From NCBI RefSeq assembly GCF_016921195.1, contig NZ_JAFGYF010000016.1, forward strand, positions 1 through 58,551: 58,551 bases of DNA, written 5' to 3'. Below, piece after piece: positions 27,113 through 34,703 of this stretch. The notes below the pieces were generated by a model. That model had not been told where the DNA came from. It made no database searches and saw only the letters and a list, made by a program, of their open reading frames with translations. The position numbers and the translations under genes were made by a program. Within the stretch, counting starts at the first letter, position 1. Every line of letters starts with the position of its first letter. This stretch comes from Cellulosimicrobium cellulans. Lineage in GTDB: Bacteria > Actinomycetota > Actinomycetes > Actinomycetales > Cellulomonadaceae.

Positions 27113-27478
27113 TCAGCTCGTCGTGACCTCGTGGCGGTCCGTGCCGAAGATGTCGATGACGCCGAGCATCTCGAGGACGTCGGTGACGACCGTCGGCGGG
27201 TTGCGCAGCGTCACGGACAGCCCCTCCTCGGAGCCGATCGTGTAGAACTGCACGAGGAACGCGATGCCCGTGGAGTCCATGAACGTCACCTTGGACGTGT
27301 CGATCACCACGGGGACGTCCCGTTCGAGCGCGTTCGCGAGCGCGGCGCTCGCCTCGCTGCGGAGGGCGACGTCGATCTCGCCCCACATGTCCACGACGCT
27401 CGCCTCGGGCTCCTCGAGCAGCCGGATGCCGCCCGTTCCCGTCTCGGCGTCGCTCCGCTCCAGCTCCTGCACCAACAC
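27113..27478 (-). CDS. STAS domain anti-sigma factor antagonist
   Basis: 121-residue single STAS domain. The conserved segment [22 protein letters not shown] carries S69, the serine phosphorylated by partner kinases in SpoIIAA/RsbV proteins. Unphosphorylated forms capture an anti-sigma factor and so release a sigma factor. No anti-sigma kinase, phosphatase or sigma gene is adjacent, so its partner must be elsewhere. GTG at 27478 is used; a second GTG 6 bases later is possible. About 260 bases upstream of it hold no gene, and I found no confident promoter there. Confidence 0.85.
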   Translation of the reverse strand: MLVQELERSDAETGTGGIRLLEEPEASVVDMWGEIDVALRSEASAALANALERDVPVVIDTSKVTFMDSTGIAFLVQFYTIGSEEGLSVTLRNPPTVVTDVLEMLGVIDIFGTDRHEVTTS

Positions 27479-27740
27479 TGCCCCGCCCTTCGTCCTGCCC
27501 CTGCCTCGCCCACCCCGACGAGTACGCGCCACCTGCCTGACGCTGTCGATCGGTCGAGGCCTGCTGTCGTACGTCATCGGGCGACGAGAAGGCTCCGGCG
27601 TGATCGGACGTCGCCAGCGTACCCCACGGATGCCGCTGGCTGGTAGGCCTCTGGCGAAGACTTTACCCAGGGCCGTTTCGACATCGTTCCCCGGAGCGAT
27701 CGTTGAGGATTCATTCAACAGTTGGACGGGTGTCCAGACG

Positions 27741-27789
27741 ACGACGGCCGCCACGGACCCGGGTGCCGGGTCGGCGTGGCGGCCGTCGT
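27741..27789 (-). terminator. ppc terminator
   Basis: A 15-bp perfect outer stem (27741-27755 with 27775-27789) plus a 7-bp inner stem with a 3-base loop, 17 bases past the ppc stop. It separates ppc from the STAS gene. Confidence 0.8.
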
Positions 27790-27806
27790 GACGGGACCGC
27801 GGGGCG

Positions 27807-30551
27807 TCAGCCCGTGTTCTGCAGACCAGCGGCGACCCCGTTCACGGTGAGCAGCAGGAGGTGCTGCAGCTCGTCCTTGACCGGACCCTCCGCGCCGGAG
27901 CGCAGACCGCGCAGCGCGCGGACCTGCAGCAGCGACAGCGCGTCCACGTACGGGCTGCGGAGCTGGACCGCGCGGCCGAGGACCCGGCGGCCGGCGAGCG
28001 GCCACGCGTTCCCCGTGACCGCGAGGACCTGCTCGCGCGTGAGGCGCAGCTCGTCGAGGACCGCCTGCGCGAGGTCGTCACGCTCGCCGAGCGCGAGGTA
28101 GCGCTCCGCGATGCGCTCGTCCGTCTTGGCGAGCGACATCTCGACGTTGTCGAGGAGAGTCGCGAAGAGCGGCCACTCGCGGTGCGCATCGCGCAGCAGC
28201 TCGACGTCGCCGAACTCCTTGAGCGCCGTCCCGAGCCCGTACCAGCCCGCGAGGTTGATGCGCGCCTGGGACCAGGAGAACACCCACGGGATCGCGCGCA
28301 GGTCGTCGAGCGAGGAGACGGACAGGCCGCGGCGTGCCGGGCGCGAGCCGATCGGCAGCAGGCCGACCTCCTCGAGCGGGGTCACCTGGGAGAACCACTG
28401 CGGGAAGCCGTCCGCGCGCACGAGCTCGTGGAACCGCCGGCGCGACGACTCGTCCAGCGCGGCCGCCAGGTCGCGGTAGCGGTCGGTCGCCTCGGCGTTG
28501 CGCTTCTCGGTCGACGGTGCCGACGCGAGCAGGGTCGCCGCGGCGACCTGCTCGATGTGGCGCGACGCGATGGTCGGGTCGCCGTAGCGCGCGAGGATGA
28601 CCTCGCCCTGCTCCGTGAGCTTGAACCGGCCGTCCACCGAGCCCGGGGGCTGGGCGAGCACGGCGCGGTTCGCCGGGCCGCCGCCACGGCCGAGCGCGCC
28701 GCCGCGGCCGTGGAACAGCGTGAGCGTGATGTCGTGGCGCTCGGCCCACTGCGCGATGCGGCTCTGCGCGTCGTGGAGGGCGAGCGTCGCGGACACGGGC
28801 CCGACGTCCTTGGACGAGTCCGAGTAGCCGAGCATGACCTCGACGCGGCGCCCGTTCTCGGCGAGCCGACGCTGCACCTGGGGCAGCGTGAGCATCGACT
28901 CCAGGATGTCGACGCTCGCGCGGAGGTCCGCGAACGTCTCGAACAGCGGGATCGCGTCCACGACCGGCGCCTCGTCGGAACCCTCGAACGCGAGCTCCGC
29001 GAGCTCGTACACCGCGGCGAGGTGCTCCGGCTTCTGCGTGAACGACACGATGTAACGGCGCGCGGCACGGATGCCGTACCGCTGCTGGACCGCGCCCAGC
29101 GCGCGGAACGTGTCGAGCACCTCGCGCGTGCGGTCGGAGAGGTCGCCGTGCAGGCCCTTCTCCGCGATCTCGGCGAGCGCACCCTCGTGGACCTGGGAGT
29201 GCTGGCGCACCTCGAGCTCCGCGAGGTGGAACCCGAAGGTCTCGACCTGCCACACGAGCTGCTGCAGGTCCCCGTACGCCGCACGGGGCGCGCCCGCAGC
29301 GACGAGGGACTCCTGGACGACGCGCAGGTCGGACTCGAGCTGCTCGGCGGACGAGTACGCGAGGTCCGCGTTGCGGGCGCGCGTCGCGGCGATGCGGTCC
29401 GCGACGACGAGCAGCACCGCGCGGTGCGGCTCGCGCGGGGACGCCTCCGACGCGGCGACGGTCACGGCCTCCGAGAGCCGGCGCTGGCGCTCCCACAGGG
29501 CGCGCAGCCCGTCCGACGGCGGCGTGCCGTCCTGGTCGAGCGTGAGCTTGCGCCCCACGAGGCGCGTCTGCTGCTCGAGCGCGGCGAGCGCGTGGTCCGC
29601 GGCGATCGCGGCGGCCTGGCGCGTGACCTCGGCCGTGACGTTCGGGTTGCCGTCGCGGTCGCCCCCGATCCAGGTGCCGAGGCTGACGAACGGCCGCACG
29701 AGCGGCTCCTCGCGGCCGGCCTCGTCGCCGAGCAGCCAGTCGTCGAGGCGGCGGTAGACGGTCGGGAACGTGTCGAACATCGTCGCGTCGAACACGCCGA
29801 GCGCCGTCTTGACCTCGTCCAGGACGGACGGCTTGTGCTCGCGGATGGGGGCCGTGCGCCACATCGTGTCGATCTCGGCGAGCAGGCGACGCTCGTTCTC
29901 CGCGAGCGACGTGCCACCGAGGCGCTGGGCGTCGCGCTCGTCGAGCAGCGTCGCGATGCGGCGCACGGCGCCCGACACCGCACGACGGCGGGCCTCGGTC
30001 GGGTGCGCCGTCAGCACCGGGCGGAACTCCAGGCCGCGCAGACGTCGCAGCGCCTCCTCGCGGCCCACCTCCGCGACGAGCTGCTCGAACGCCTCCGGGA
30101 GGGAGTCGTCGGGCGTCGTCGCGCGGGTCGCGAACTCGGCCTCGCGCTCACGCAGGACTCGTACGCGGTGGTACTCCTCCGCGAGGTTCGCGAGGTGGAA
30201 GTAGCACGTGAAGGCCCGGGCGACCTGCTCGGCGCGGGCCATGGAGAGGCCCTCGACGAGGGTCTCCGCCTCGGCCAGCACGGCGCCGGACGGGTCGTCG
30301 TACGCGCGGATGGACAGCTCGCGCAGGCGCTCGACGTCGTCGAGGAGGTCCTGGCCGCCCGTCTCGCGGAGCACGGTGCCGAGCAGGCCACCGAGCAGGC
30401 GGACGTCGTCGCGCAGCGGGGCGGGCACGTCGTGGCGGGCGAGGCCGCGCCCCGCGTGCCCGGTGTCGTCGGAGACGTCGGCGGCGGCCCGGTCGGGGCC
30501 GTCGGCAGCACCCGGCGACGGGGACAGTTCCGAAGGGGAGAGGTCGTTCAC
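27807..30551 (-). CDS. ppc: Phosphoenolpyruvate carboxylase
   Basis: 914-residue anaplerotic enzyme forming oxaloacetate from phosphoenolpyruvate and bicarbonate. The catalytic histidine is H183 in VLTAHPTEARRR. The second signature GYSDSSKD and the glycine loop FHGRGGALGRGGGP are intact, and the C-terminus ends with the usual NTG. The first 35 residues are an acidic, low-complexity extension. Start GTG at 30551 lacks a Shine-Dalgarno but has TACTCT ending 7 bases upstream, so a leaderless message is likely. A strong terminator follows. Confidence 0.97.
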   Translation of the reverse strand: MNDLSPSELSPSPGAADGPDRAAADVSDDTGHAGRGLARHDVPAPLRDDVRLLGGLLGTVLRETGGQDLLDDVERLRELSIRAYDDPSGAVLAEAETLVEGLSMARAEQVARAFTCYFHLANLAEEYHRVRVLREREAEFATRATTPDDSLPEAFEQLVAEVGREEALRRLRGLEFRPVLTAHPTEARRRAVSGAVRRIATLLDERDAQRLGGTSLAENERRLLAEIDTMWRTAPIREHKPSVLDEVKTALGVFDATMFDTFPTVYRRLDDWLLGDEAGREEPLVRPFVSLGTWIGGDRDGNPNVTAEVTRQAAAIAADHALAALEQQTRLVGRKLTLDQDGTPPSDGLRALWERQRRLSEAVTVAASEASPREPHRAVLLVVADRIAATRARNADLAYSSAEQLESDLRVVQESLVAAGAPRAAYGDLQQLVWQVETFGFHLAELEVRQHSQVHEGALAEIAEKGLHGDLSDRTREVLDTFRALGAVQQRYGIRAARRYIVSFTQKPEHLAAVYELAELAFEGSDEAPVVDAIPLFETFADLRASVDILESMLTLPQVQRRLAENGRRVEVMLGYSDSSKDVGPVSATLALHDAQSRIAQWAERHDITLTLFHGRGGALGRGGGPANRAVLAQPPGSVDGRFKLTEQGEVILARYGDPTIASRHIEQVAAATLLASAPSTEKRNAEATDRYRDLAAALDESSRRRFHELVRADGFPQWFSQVTPLEEVGLLPIGSRPARRGLSVSSLDDLRAIPWVFSWSQARINLAGWYGLGTALKEFGDVELLRDAHREWPLFATLLDNVEMSLAKTDERIAERYLALGERDDLAQAVLDELRLTREQVLAVTGNAWPLAGRRVLGRAVQLRSPYVDALSLLQVRALRGLRSGAEGPVKDELQHLLLLTVNGVAAGLQNTG

Positions 30552-30558
30552 GGTGACG

Positions 30559-30564
30559 AGAGTA
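30559..30564 (-). promoter_or_regulatory. Leaderless -10 element of ppc
   Basis: TACTCT on the minus strand ends 7 bases before the GTG at 30551. Confidence 0.5.
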
Positions 30565-30665
30565 TTCCTTGACCGTCAGGGGACGTGCAGGCGTCCGAGG
30601 GGTGATCGTCGGTCGAGCGCCGGTCGACCGGGGGTCGCAGCCCGCGCCCCCGGGACCGGTCGCCG

Positions 30666-31484
30666 TCAGCGGCGCGCGCCGACGCGGACGGCGTCGAACG
30701 GCGCGTTCGACGCCACGCGGTCCTCGATCGAGGCCGTGACGACGTCCTTGGCGACGCGCGCGGCGTCCAGCACCGACGCGCCCTTGGCGAGCTCCGCGGT
30801 GATCGCGGCGGCGAACGTGCAGCCCGCGCCGCTCACGCGCTCCTCGCCGATCTTCGGCGTGCGCAGCACGTGCACCTCGTCGCCGTCGACCAGCACGTCG
30901 ACCGCGTCCGGGCCGGGCAGCTCGACGCCGCCCTTCGCGACGACGGCGCGCGGGCCGAGCGCCTGGACCTTGCGCGCGGCGTCGACGAGCTCCTCGACCG
31001 TCTCGATCGTCTCCACCCCCGCGAGCGTGCGGGTCTCGAAGAGGTTGGGCGTGACGACGGTCGCGAGGGGGAGGACCTGCGCACGGAGCGCGGTGTCCGT
31101 GTCGAGGGCGGCGCCAGGCTCCTGGCCCTTGCAGATGAGCACCGGGTCGAGCACCACGTGCTCCCACGTGCGCGAGCGCAGCGACTTCGCCACGACGTCG
31201 ATCGTCGCGGGCGTGCCGAGCATGCCGATCTTCACGACCGACGGCTCGTGCGTGACGGTCGCCGCCTCGAACTGGTCGGCGATCACCTGCGGGTCGACGG
31301 GGACGAACCGGTGGCCCCAGTCGTTCTTCGGGTCGAACGAGACGATGCACGTGAGCGTGCCGACGCCGTACGCACCCAGCTCCTGGAACGTCTTGAGGTC
31401 GGCCTGGATCCCGGCGCCGCCGGTCGCCTCGGACCCGGCGATGACGTAGGCGAGCGGAGGCGTGTGCGAGTCGTGGTGCGACAT
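30666..31484 (-). CDS. pdxK: Pyridoxal/hydroxymethylpyrimidine kinase of the dual-cysteine type
   Basis: 272-residue ribokinase-fold enzyme. IAGSEATGGAGIQADLKTF and the C-terminal GAGCTFAAAITAEL place it in the ThiD/PdxK group. Two cysteines, C118 in the lid (LICKG) and C222 in GAGC, match the pair described in Bacillus/Staphylococcus pyridoxal kinases that bind pyridoxal as a hemithioacetal. Ordinary ThiD proteins lack the lid cysteine. I therefore favour vitamin B6 salvage over thiamine synthesis, though annotation as thiD is common. GAGGAG lies 4 bases before the ATG. No TPP riboswitch is seen upstream and no thi gene is adjacent. Confidence 0.85.
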   Translation of the reverse strand: MSHHDSHTPPLAYVIAGSEATGGAGIQADLKTFQELGAYGVGTLTCIVSFDPKNDWGHRFVPVDPQVIADQFEAATVTHEPSVVKIGMLGTPATIDVVAKSLRSRTWEHVVLDPVLICKGQEPGAALDTDTALRAQVLPLATVVTPNLFETRTLAGVETIETVEELVDAARKVQALGPRAVVAKGGVELPGPDAVDVLVDGDEVHVLRTPKIGEERVSGAGCTFAAAITAELAKGASVLDAARVAKDVVTASIEDRVASNAPFDAVRVGARR

Positions 31485-31577
31485 GGTGCTCCTCGGCACG
31501 AGTAGGACGGGGTCCGTCCTCCCGGTCGTACCGGGAGCGGCGGGCGGACGGGCCGGCGGACCGGCTGCTCTCCGCGG

Positions 31578-31608
31578 CGGATCGGCATGCAAGCCTACCG
31601 CCGATCCG
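31578..31608. other. Hairpin in the pdxK leader/intergenic region
   Basis: 9-bp perfect inverted repeat CGGATCGGC/GCCGATCCG (31578-31586, 31600-31608) with a 13-base loop, about 95 bases upstream of pdxK. On the minus strand the loop holds TAGGCT, which would be a good -10. The rest of the 309-base gap (31485-31793) shows no gene. Confidence 0.4.
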
Positions 31609-31781
31609 TGAGGCTCGTGCCCTGCTCCCCGGGACCGGGGTCGCCGTGCTCCGCGGCCGTCGGACCGGCGGTGAGCCCCGCCGCCGCACCCGGACCGCGG
31701 GAGGCGGTACGTCATCGCAGCGCCCGCCGGGACCTCCCCGACCACGCACGCCCGGACCGTCGTGACCGCGAGCGTCGCCGA

Positions 31782-31787
31782 TAGGAT
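31782..31787 (+). promoter_or_regulatory. Leaderless -10 element of the four-gene cassette
   Basis: TAGGAT ends 6 bases before the GTG of the first gene. It is the only promoter signal I find for the whole 31.8-33.3 kb cassette. Confidence 0.55.
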
Positions 31788-31793
31788 GGCGCC

Positions 31794-31997
31794 GTGCCCG
31801 GGGGATCGCGTCCGCAGAAGCTCACCATCGAGCTCGACGCCGAGCGTGCTCGGGCGTTGGACGCCCTGTCGGAGCTCTACCACGCGACGCCCGAACGGAT
31901 GGTCACGTCCTGGGCCGAGTACCACATCGACCGCCTGAGGGCAGGACGGACGCCGGACAGCGTCCCCTCCGGGTGGCGGCCCGACACCGGCGCATGA
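31794..31997 (+). CDS. Small ribbon-helix-helix-like protein, cassette gene 1
   Basis: 67-residue protein. KLTIELDAERARALDALSEL followed by a helix (TPERMVTSWAEYHIDRLR) gives the strand-helix-helix pattern of CopG/Arc-type DNA-binding proteins. This class often acts as antitoxin or autoregulator. It is the first gene of a coupled four-gene set, and its stop is one base before the next start. Autoregulation of the cassette is a natural inference but unproven. GTG start is set by the leaderless promoter. Confidence 0.7.
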   Translation: MPGGSRPQKLTIELDAERARALDALSELYHATPERMVTSWAEYHIDRLRAGRTPDSVPSGWRPDTGA

Positions 31998-31998
31998 C

Positions 31999-32220
31999 AT
32001 GACCGAGCTGCATGCTCGCGGGGCCGTCGGCAGGCTGCGGCCGAGGCCGCCGCTCGACGCGGTGGTGCGGGCGGACCGATCCCTGCCGTACGGCCTGGGC
32101 GGCCAGCTCCTGGCGCTGTACACGCGCTGTGACGGGTTGGGATCGCGCGACGCGCGCCTGAACCCCGACGACCTCGCGGCGTCGATCGCGGGCGTCGCTT
32201 CTTCCCGGGAGCATTCATGA
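31999..32220 (+). CDS. Unknown protein, cassette gene 2
   Basis: 73-residue protein that I do not recognise. The first 30 residues are arginine-rich. The segment LPYGLGGQLLALYTRCDGLG is faintly like the start of SUKH/SMI1-type immunity domains, but too short to call. It starts one base after gene 1 without a Shine-Dalgarno and its stop overlaps gene 3 in ATGA. Codon use is GC-ending like its neighbours, supporting a real gene. Confidence 0.6.
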   Translation: MTELHARGAVGRLRPRPPLDAVVRADRSLPYGLGGQLLALYTRCDGLGSRDARLNPDDLAASIAGVASSREHS

Positions 32221-32579
32221 GCGAGGAGCCGTCGGGTCGGCGTTCCCGGGCGGCTCGGCGGCGGATCCGGGCGGCGAAGCGGTGGATGGGCATCGACATC
32301 ACGGTGGATGACGGCGGCCGCGTCCGCATCGCCGACACGGAGGCGGAGCGGGAAGGCGCGATGGAGGCCTACGACCGCACGATCGCGATGGAAGCGCGCG
32401 GACACGTCCTCTCCGGCGGACGGACGTGGAACCAGCGGTGGTTGAACGCGTTCCGCAACATCCGCTCCAGCAGTGAGAACCCCGAACCGCGCATCGCGTA
32501 CATCGTCCGCCGCCGCCGGGAGGCAGGGCTGCCCGACCTGACGGACGGCGATGGCGCACCCGGACGGGAGCAGGCTTGA
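32217..32579 (+). CDS. Unknown protein, cassette gene 3
   Basis: 120-residue basic protein with no family I can name. The N-terminus RRSRAARRRIRAAKRW is strongly cationic. A central stretch VRIADTEAEREGAMEAYDRTIAMEA is probably helical, and it ends WNQRWLNAFRNIRSS...IAYIVRRRREAGLPDL. It has a clear ribosome site, GGGAG at 32207-32211, and starts within the gene 2 stop. The stop overlaps gene 4 as TTGA. The basic helices suggest binding to nucleic acid or an acidic partner, which is inference. Confidence 0.65.
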   Translation: MSEEPSGRRSRAARRRIRAAKRWMGIDITVDDGGRVRIADTEAEREGAMEAYDRTIAMEARGHVLSGGRTWNQRWLNAFRNIRSSSENPEPRIAYIVRRRREAGLPDLTDGDGAPGREQA

Positions 32580-33271
32580 GCGGGGCTCTCCCGGCCGTCG
32601 AGGTGGTGACCTACGACGGCCTGCCCGCCGCCTCCGGCGGTGCTCATGGCCTGCGGACGAGGAAGCCCCGCGTGGCTTGGGAGGCCGTGCAGTCCTTCCT
32701 CGACGTGTGCGTCGTGCCGGTCGAGGATCCCACCGTGACCCTGGTCGTGCGGAAGGGAGGCGCGCCCGCGCCGTCGGAGCGGCTGCGCGCGTTCGCGACG
32801 GGTTCCCTGGGCGGCCCGCGTCTGCAGGACCGGACGCGCTCGGAGTGGCGCGTCCGGCCCGAGGCTGTCGACGCCGTCCTGGCGGCCCTCGAGGACGCGG
32901 GCGGTGACGCGGTGGCAGAGCACGGGCACCCACTGGCATCCCTGGTGTGGGATGCCGAGGTCCGCCTTCGCGATCCGTGCACGGGCGAGCCGCAGCAGGG
33001 CGTGTCGCCCGAGACGTTCGCCCGGTTCCCGGTGGACGGGTACGGCCGCGTCCTCGGCGGGTCGGGCGTGCGTGCGTCCATCGGGACGACAGCGTCGTCG
33101 ATCTCGCTGTGGCTCAGTCTCCCGGCCGACGATCGCCTGCCGGGCGCGGCGCGGCATCTCCAGCGCCACCTCCCGGTCCGCCTGTCGACCAAGCACTGGC
33201 GACGGTGGCGGCCGACCCGCGACGGGACCTCGTACCGCTCGACGAAGATCCCGTCGCCGCTCGCCGGCTGA
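32576..33271 (+). CDS. Unknown protein, cassette gene 4
   Basis: 231-residue protein, the largest of the cassette, with no recognised domain. It is predicted mixed alpha/beta with no membrane segment. Distinct blocks are VVTYDGLPAASGGAHGLRT near the start, FLDVCVVPVEDPTVTLVVRK, and GTTASSISLWLSLPADDRLPG. The tail LSTKHWRRWRPTRDGTSYRS is rich in basic and aromatic residues. TTG at 32576 overlaps the gene 3 stop by three bases with GGGAG upstream. A hairpin directly after the stop closes the operon. It could be an effector, enzyme or immunity-type protein; not resolvable. Confidence 0.65.
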   Translation: MSGALPAVEVVTYDGLPAASGGAHGLRTRKPRVAWEAVQSFLDVCVVPVEDPTVTLVVRKGGAPAPSERLRAFATGSLGGPRLQDRTRSEWRVRPEAVDAVLAALEDAGGDAVAEHGHPLASLVWDAEVRLRDPCTGEPQQGVSPETFARFPVDGYGRVLGGSGVRASIGTTASSISLWLSLPADDRLPGAARHLQRHLPVRLSTKHWRRWRPTRDGTSYRSTKIPSPLAG

Positions 33272-33297
33272 GCTCGCCCGCGCGACGACAGGCGAGC
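33272..33297 (+). terminator. Hairpin closing the four-gene cassette
   Basis: 7-bp stem GCTCGCC/GGCGAGC (33272-33278, 33291-33297) beginning at the base after the stop of gene 4. Confidence 0.5.
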
Positions 33298-33381
33298 CGA
33301 CGCCCCGGTGCACGCGTCCCCTCCGCGCGACTCCGGGCAACCGACACCGTCCGCCGGGGTTCGCGCCTGACGGCCGGCACC

Positions 33382-33978
33382 CTATCGATCGGGGCCGAGG
33401 GAGACGAGCGATGCCAGGAGATCGAGGAGGAAGGGCTCGGCATCGACCTCGTACCGCAGCTGTCCGCTCCCGGTCTCGGCGACGATGACGCCGTCGCTGA
33501 TCACGAGGCTGCGCAGCCGGACCCGCTCGTGCGGAGCGGCGCGCACGAGGAACATGCCCGCGTCGCGGAACACCACCGTGACGTACTCGTCCGGGTCGCC
33601 TTCCTCGTACCGACCCACGTGCAGCGAGTCCAGCCGCCCCTGCTCGAACAGCACCTCGATCCGGTCCCGACCGTCGTGCCGCAGCGGGCGGTCACGGGAG
33701 GCGAGATCGACCGCCGCGGCGAAGAGGAGCCGGTCGTGACGCGCGGTGCTACGGACCTCGTACCGCTCTCCCGCCGCACGGAAGGCCAACGCGTCGCCGT
33801 CGTCGGACAGCCAGACCTCTTCGGCCGGCACCAGCTCAGGGTCGCCGAACGGTGCGATGTCCAGCTTCAGCCCGGCGTGCCTGCCCTGGACCAGCGCGAC
33901 CCCCGTCACCAGCGCGAGCTCGGGTGTGCGGGGCACGTAGGTCAACGCCGAGTGCTCCGGCGTGTCGATCACCTGCAT
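33382..33978 (-). CDS. Hypothetical protein next to rnpB
   Basis: 198-residue soluble, acidic protein without a recognised domain and predicted rich in beta strands. Examples are VTGVALVQGRHAGLKLDIAP, RYEVRSTARHDRLLFAAAVD and EYVTVVFRDAGMFLVRA. ATG at 33978 is well supported by GGGAGGAG 5 bases upstream. It is downstream of rnpB on the same strand and convergent with the four-gene cassette. No membrane segment or signal peptide is present. Confidence 0.75.
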   Translation of the reverse strand: MQVIDTPEHSALTYVPRTPELALVTGVALVQGRHAGLKLDIAPFGDPELVPAEEVWLSDDGDALAFRAAGERYEVRSTARHDRLLFAAAVDLASRDRPLRHDGRDRIEVLFEQGRLDSLHVGRYEEGDPDEYVTVVFRDAGMFLVRAAPHERVRLRSLVISDGVIVAETGSGQLRYEVDAEPFLLDLLASLVSLGPDR

Positions 33979-34173
33979 GCGATCTCCTCCCACGGTCGAT
34001 CCTTCCACGACGCCGGACGTCGCTCGGGTCGCTGCGATCGCTCGGTGAGAATCGAGCCGACACACCACAGGGTCGAGCGAAGGCGAAGGCATGGCGAAAG
34101 TCGTGCTGCGACAAGAGCTGTGACGGGTCCACCGCCGATCTGGGCCGTTCGCACCGGTCAGATGGGGCGATGC

Positions 34174-34588
34174 GGACGAGCCGGTCTGTACGCCGGGTTC
34201 TGTTCCCGCGCGAGGTCACCCTCGCGCGGGCGACGGTCATCCATCTAGGCCCTGCGTCGCCGCAGGGCTCGAGCGGTCTACCCGACTGTGCTTCTCCGTG
34301 GAGAATCGGGCGGGCAGCCCTCAGACACAGTCTGTCTGACCTTGCTCCAGGTGGGGTTTACCGAGCCGGACCGGTCACCCGGTCCGCTGGTGGTCTCTTA
34401 CACCACCGTTTCACCCTTACCGCACCGGGTCAGGCCGAAGCCCTTCCCGACGCGGCGGTCTGTTCTCTGTGGCACTGTCCCGCGGGTCTCCCCGGGTGGG
34501 CGTTACCCACCACCTTGCCCTTCGGAGCCCGGACGTTCCTCGGCGAGGGACCGAGGCCCCTCGACGCGACCGTCCGACCGACTCGTCC
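34174..34588 (-). ncRNA. rnpB: RNase P RNA, bacterial class A
   Basis: RNA subunit of RNase P, which matures tRNA 5' ends. The RNA strand shows the conserved 5' core GAGGAACGTCCGGGCTCC (near 34540-34520), GGTAACGCCC, the central ACAGAGAACAGACCGCCG, and the 3' AGAACCCGGCGTACAG. The termini GGACGAGTCGGTC (5') and GACCGGCTCGTCC (3') pair as helix P1 with one G-U wobble, which fixes the ends at about 34588 and 34174 (415 nt). A TAATCT -10 sits 9 bases upstream of the 5' end. It is divergent from the HelR-like gene. Confidence 0.93.
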
Positions 34589-34597
34589 GCGCCAGCA

Positions 34598-34603
34598 AGA
34601 TTA
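34598..34603 (-). promoter_or_regulatory. rnpB -10 element
   Basis: TAATCT on the minus strand, the closest to consensus in the window, placed correctly for transcription from about 34588; TCCGAC 18 bases further upstream may be the -35. Confidence 0.6.
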
Positions 34604-34644
34604 CCGCTCCCGGGCGACTCGTCGGACCAGCGACCGGTCCATCG

Positions 34645-34666
34645 GGGGCGTGCTGCCCCGTAGGAT
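34645..34666 (+). promoter_or_regulatory. helR-like promoter with inverted repeat in the spacer
   Basis: TAGGAT (34661-34666) is a good -10. Directly before it lies GGGGC-N5-GCCCC (34645-34659), in the spacer where a regulator could block or aid polymerase. helR genes elsewhere are induced through a rifamycin-associated palindrome; I cannot confirm that this is the same element. Confidence 0.45.
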
Positions 34667-34703
34667 GGCCCACCCCCTCGAAGCCGGCTCCCGGAGGTCT
34701 GTC

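Noticed and set aside
27600-27740. GGGTAC and GGGTAA motifs before the STAS gene as a stress sigma factor promoter
   Set aside because: No matching -35 (GTTT or GGAAC at proper spacing to the same -10) could be paired with confidence.
31485-31793. Possible TPP or other riboswitch before the ThiD-like gene
   Set aside because: None of the conserved TPP core (CUGAGA, ACCUGA) is present on the minus strand; only one simple hairpin is found.
31999-32220. Cassette gene 2 as a SUKH/SMI1 immunity protein
   Set aside because: Only about 20 residues are vaguely similar and the protein is far too short for the full domain.
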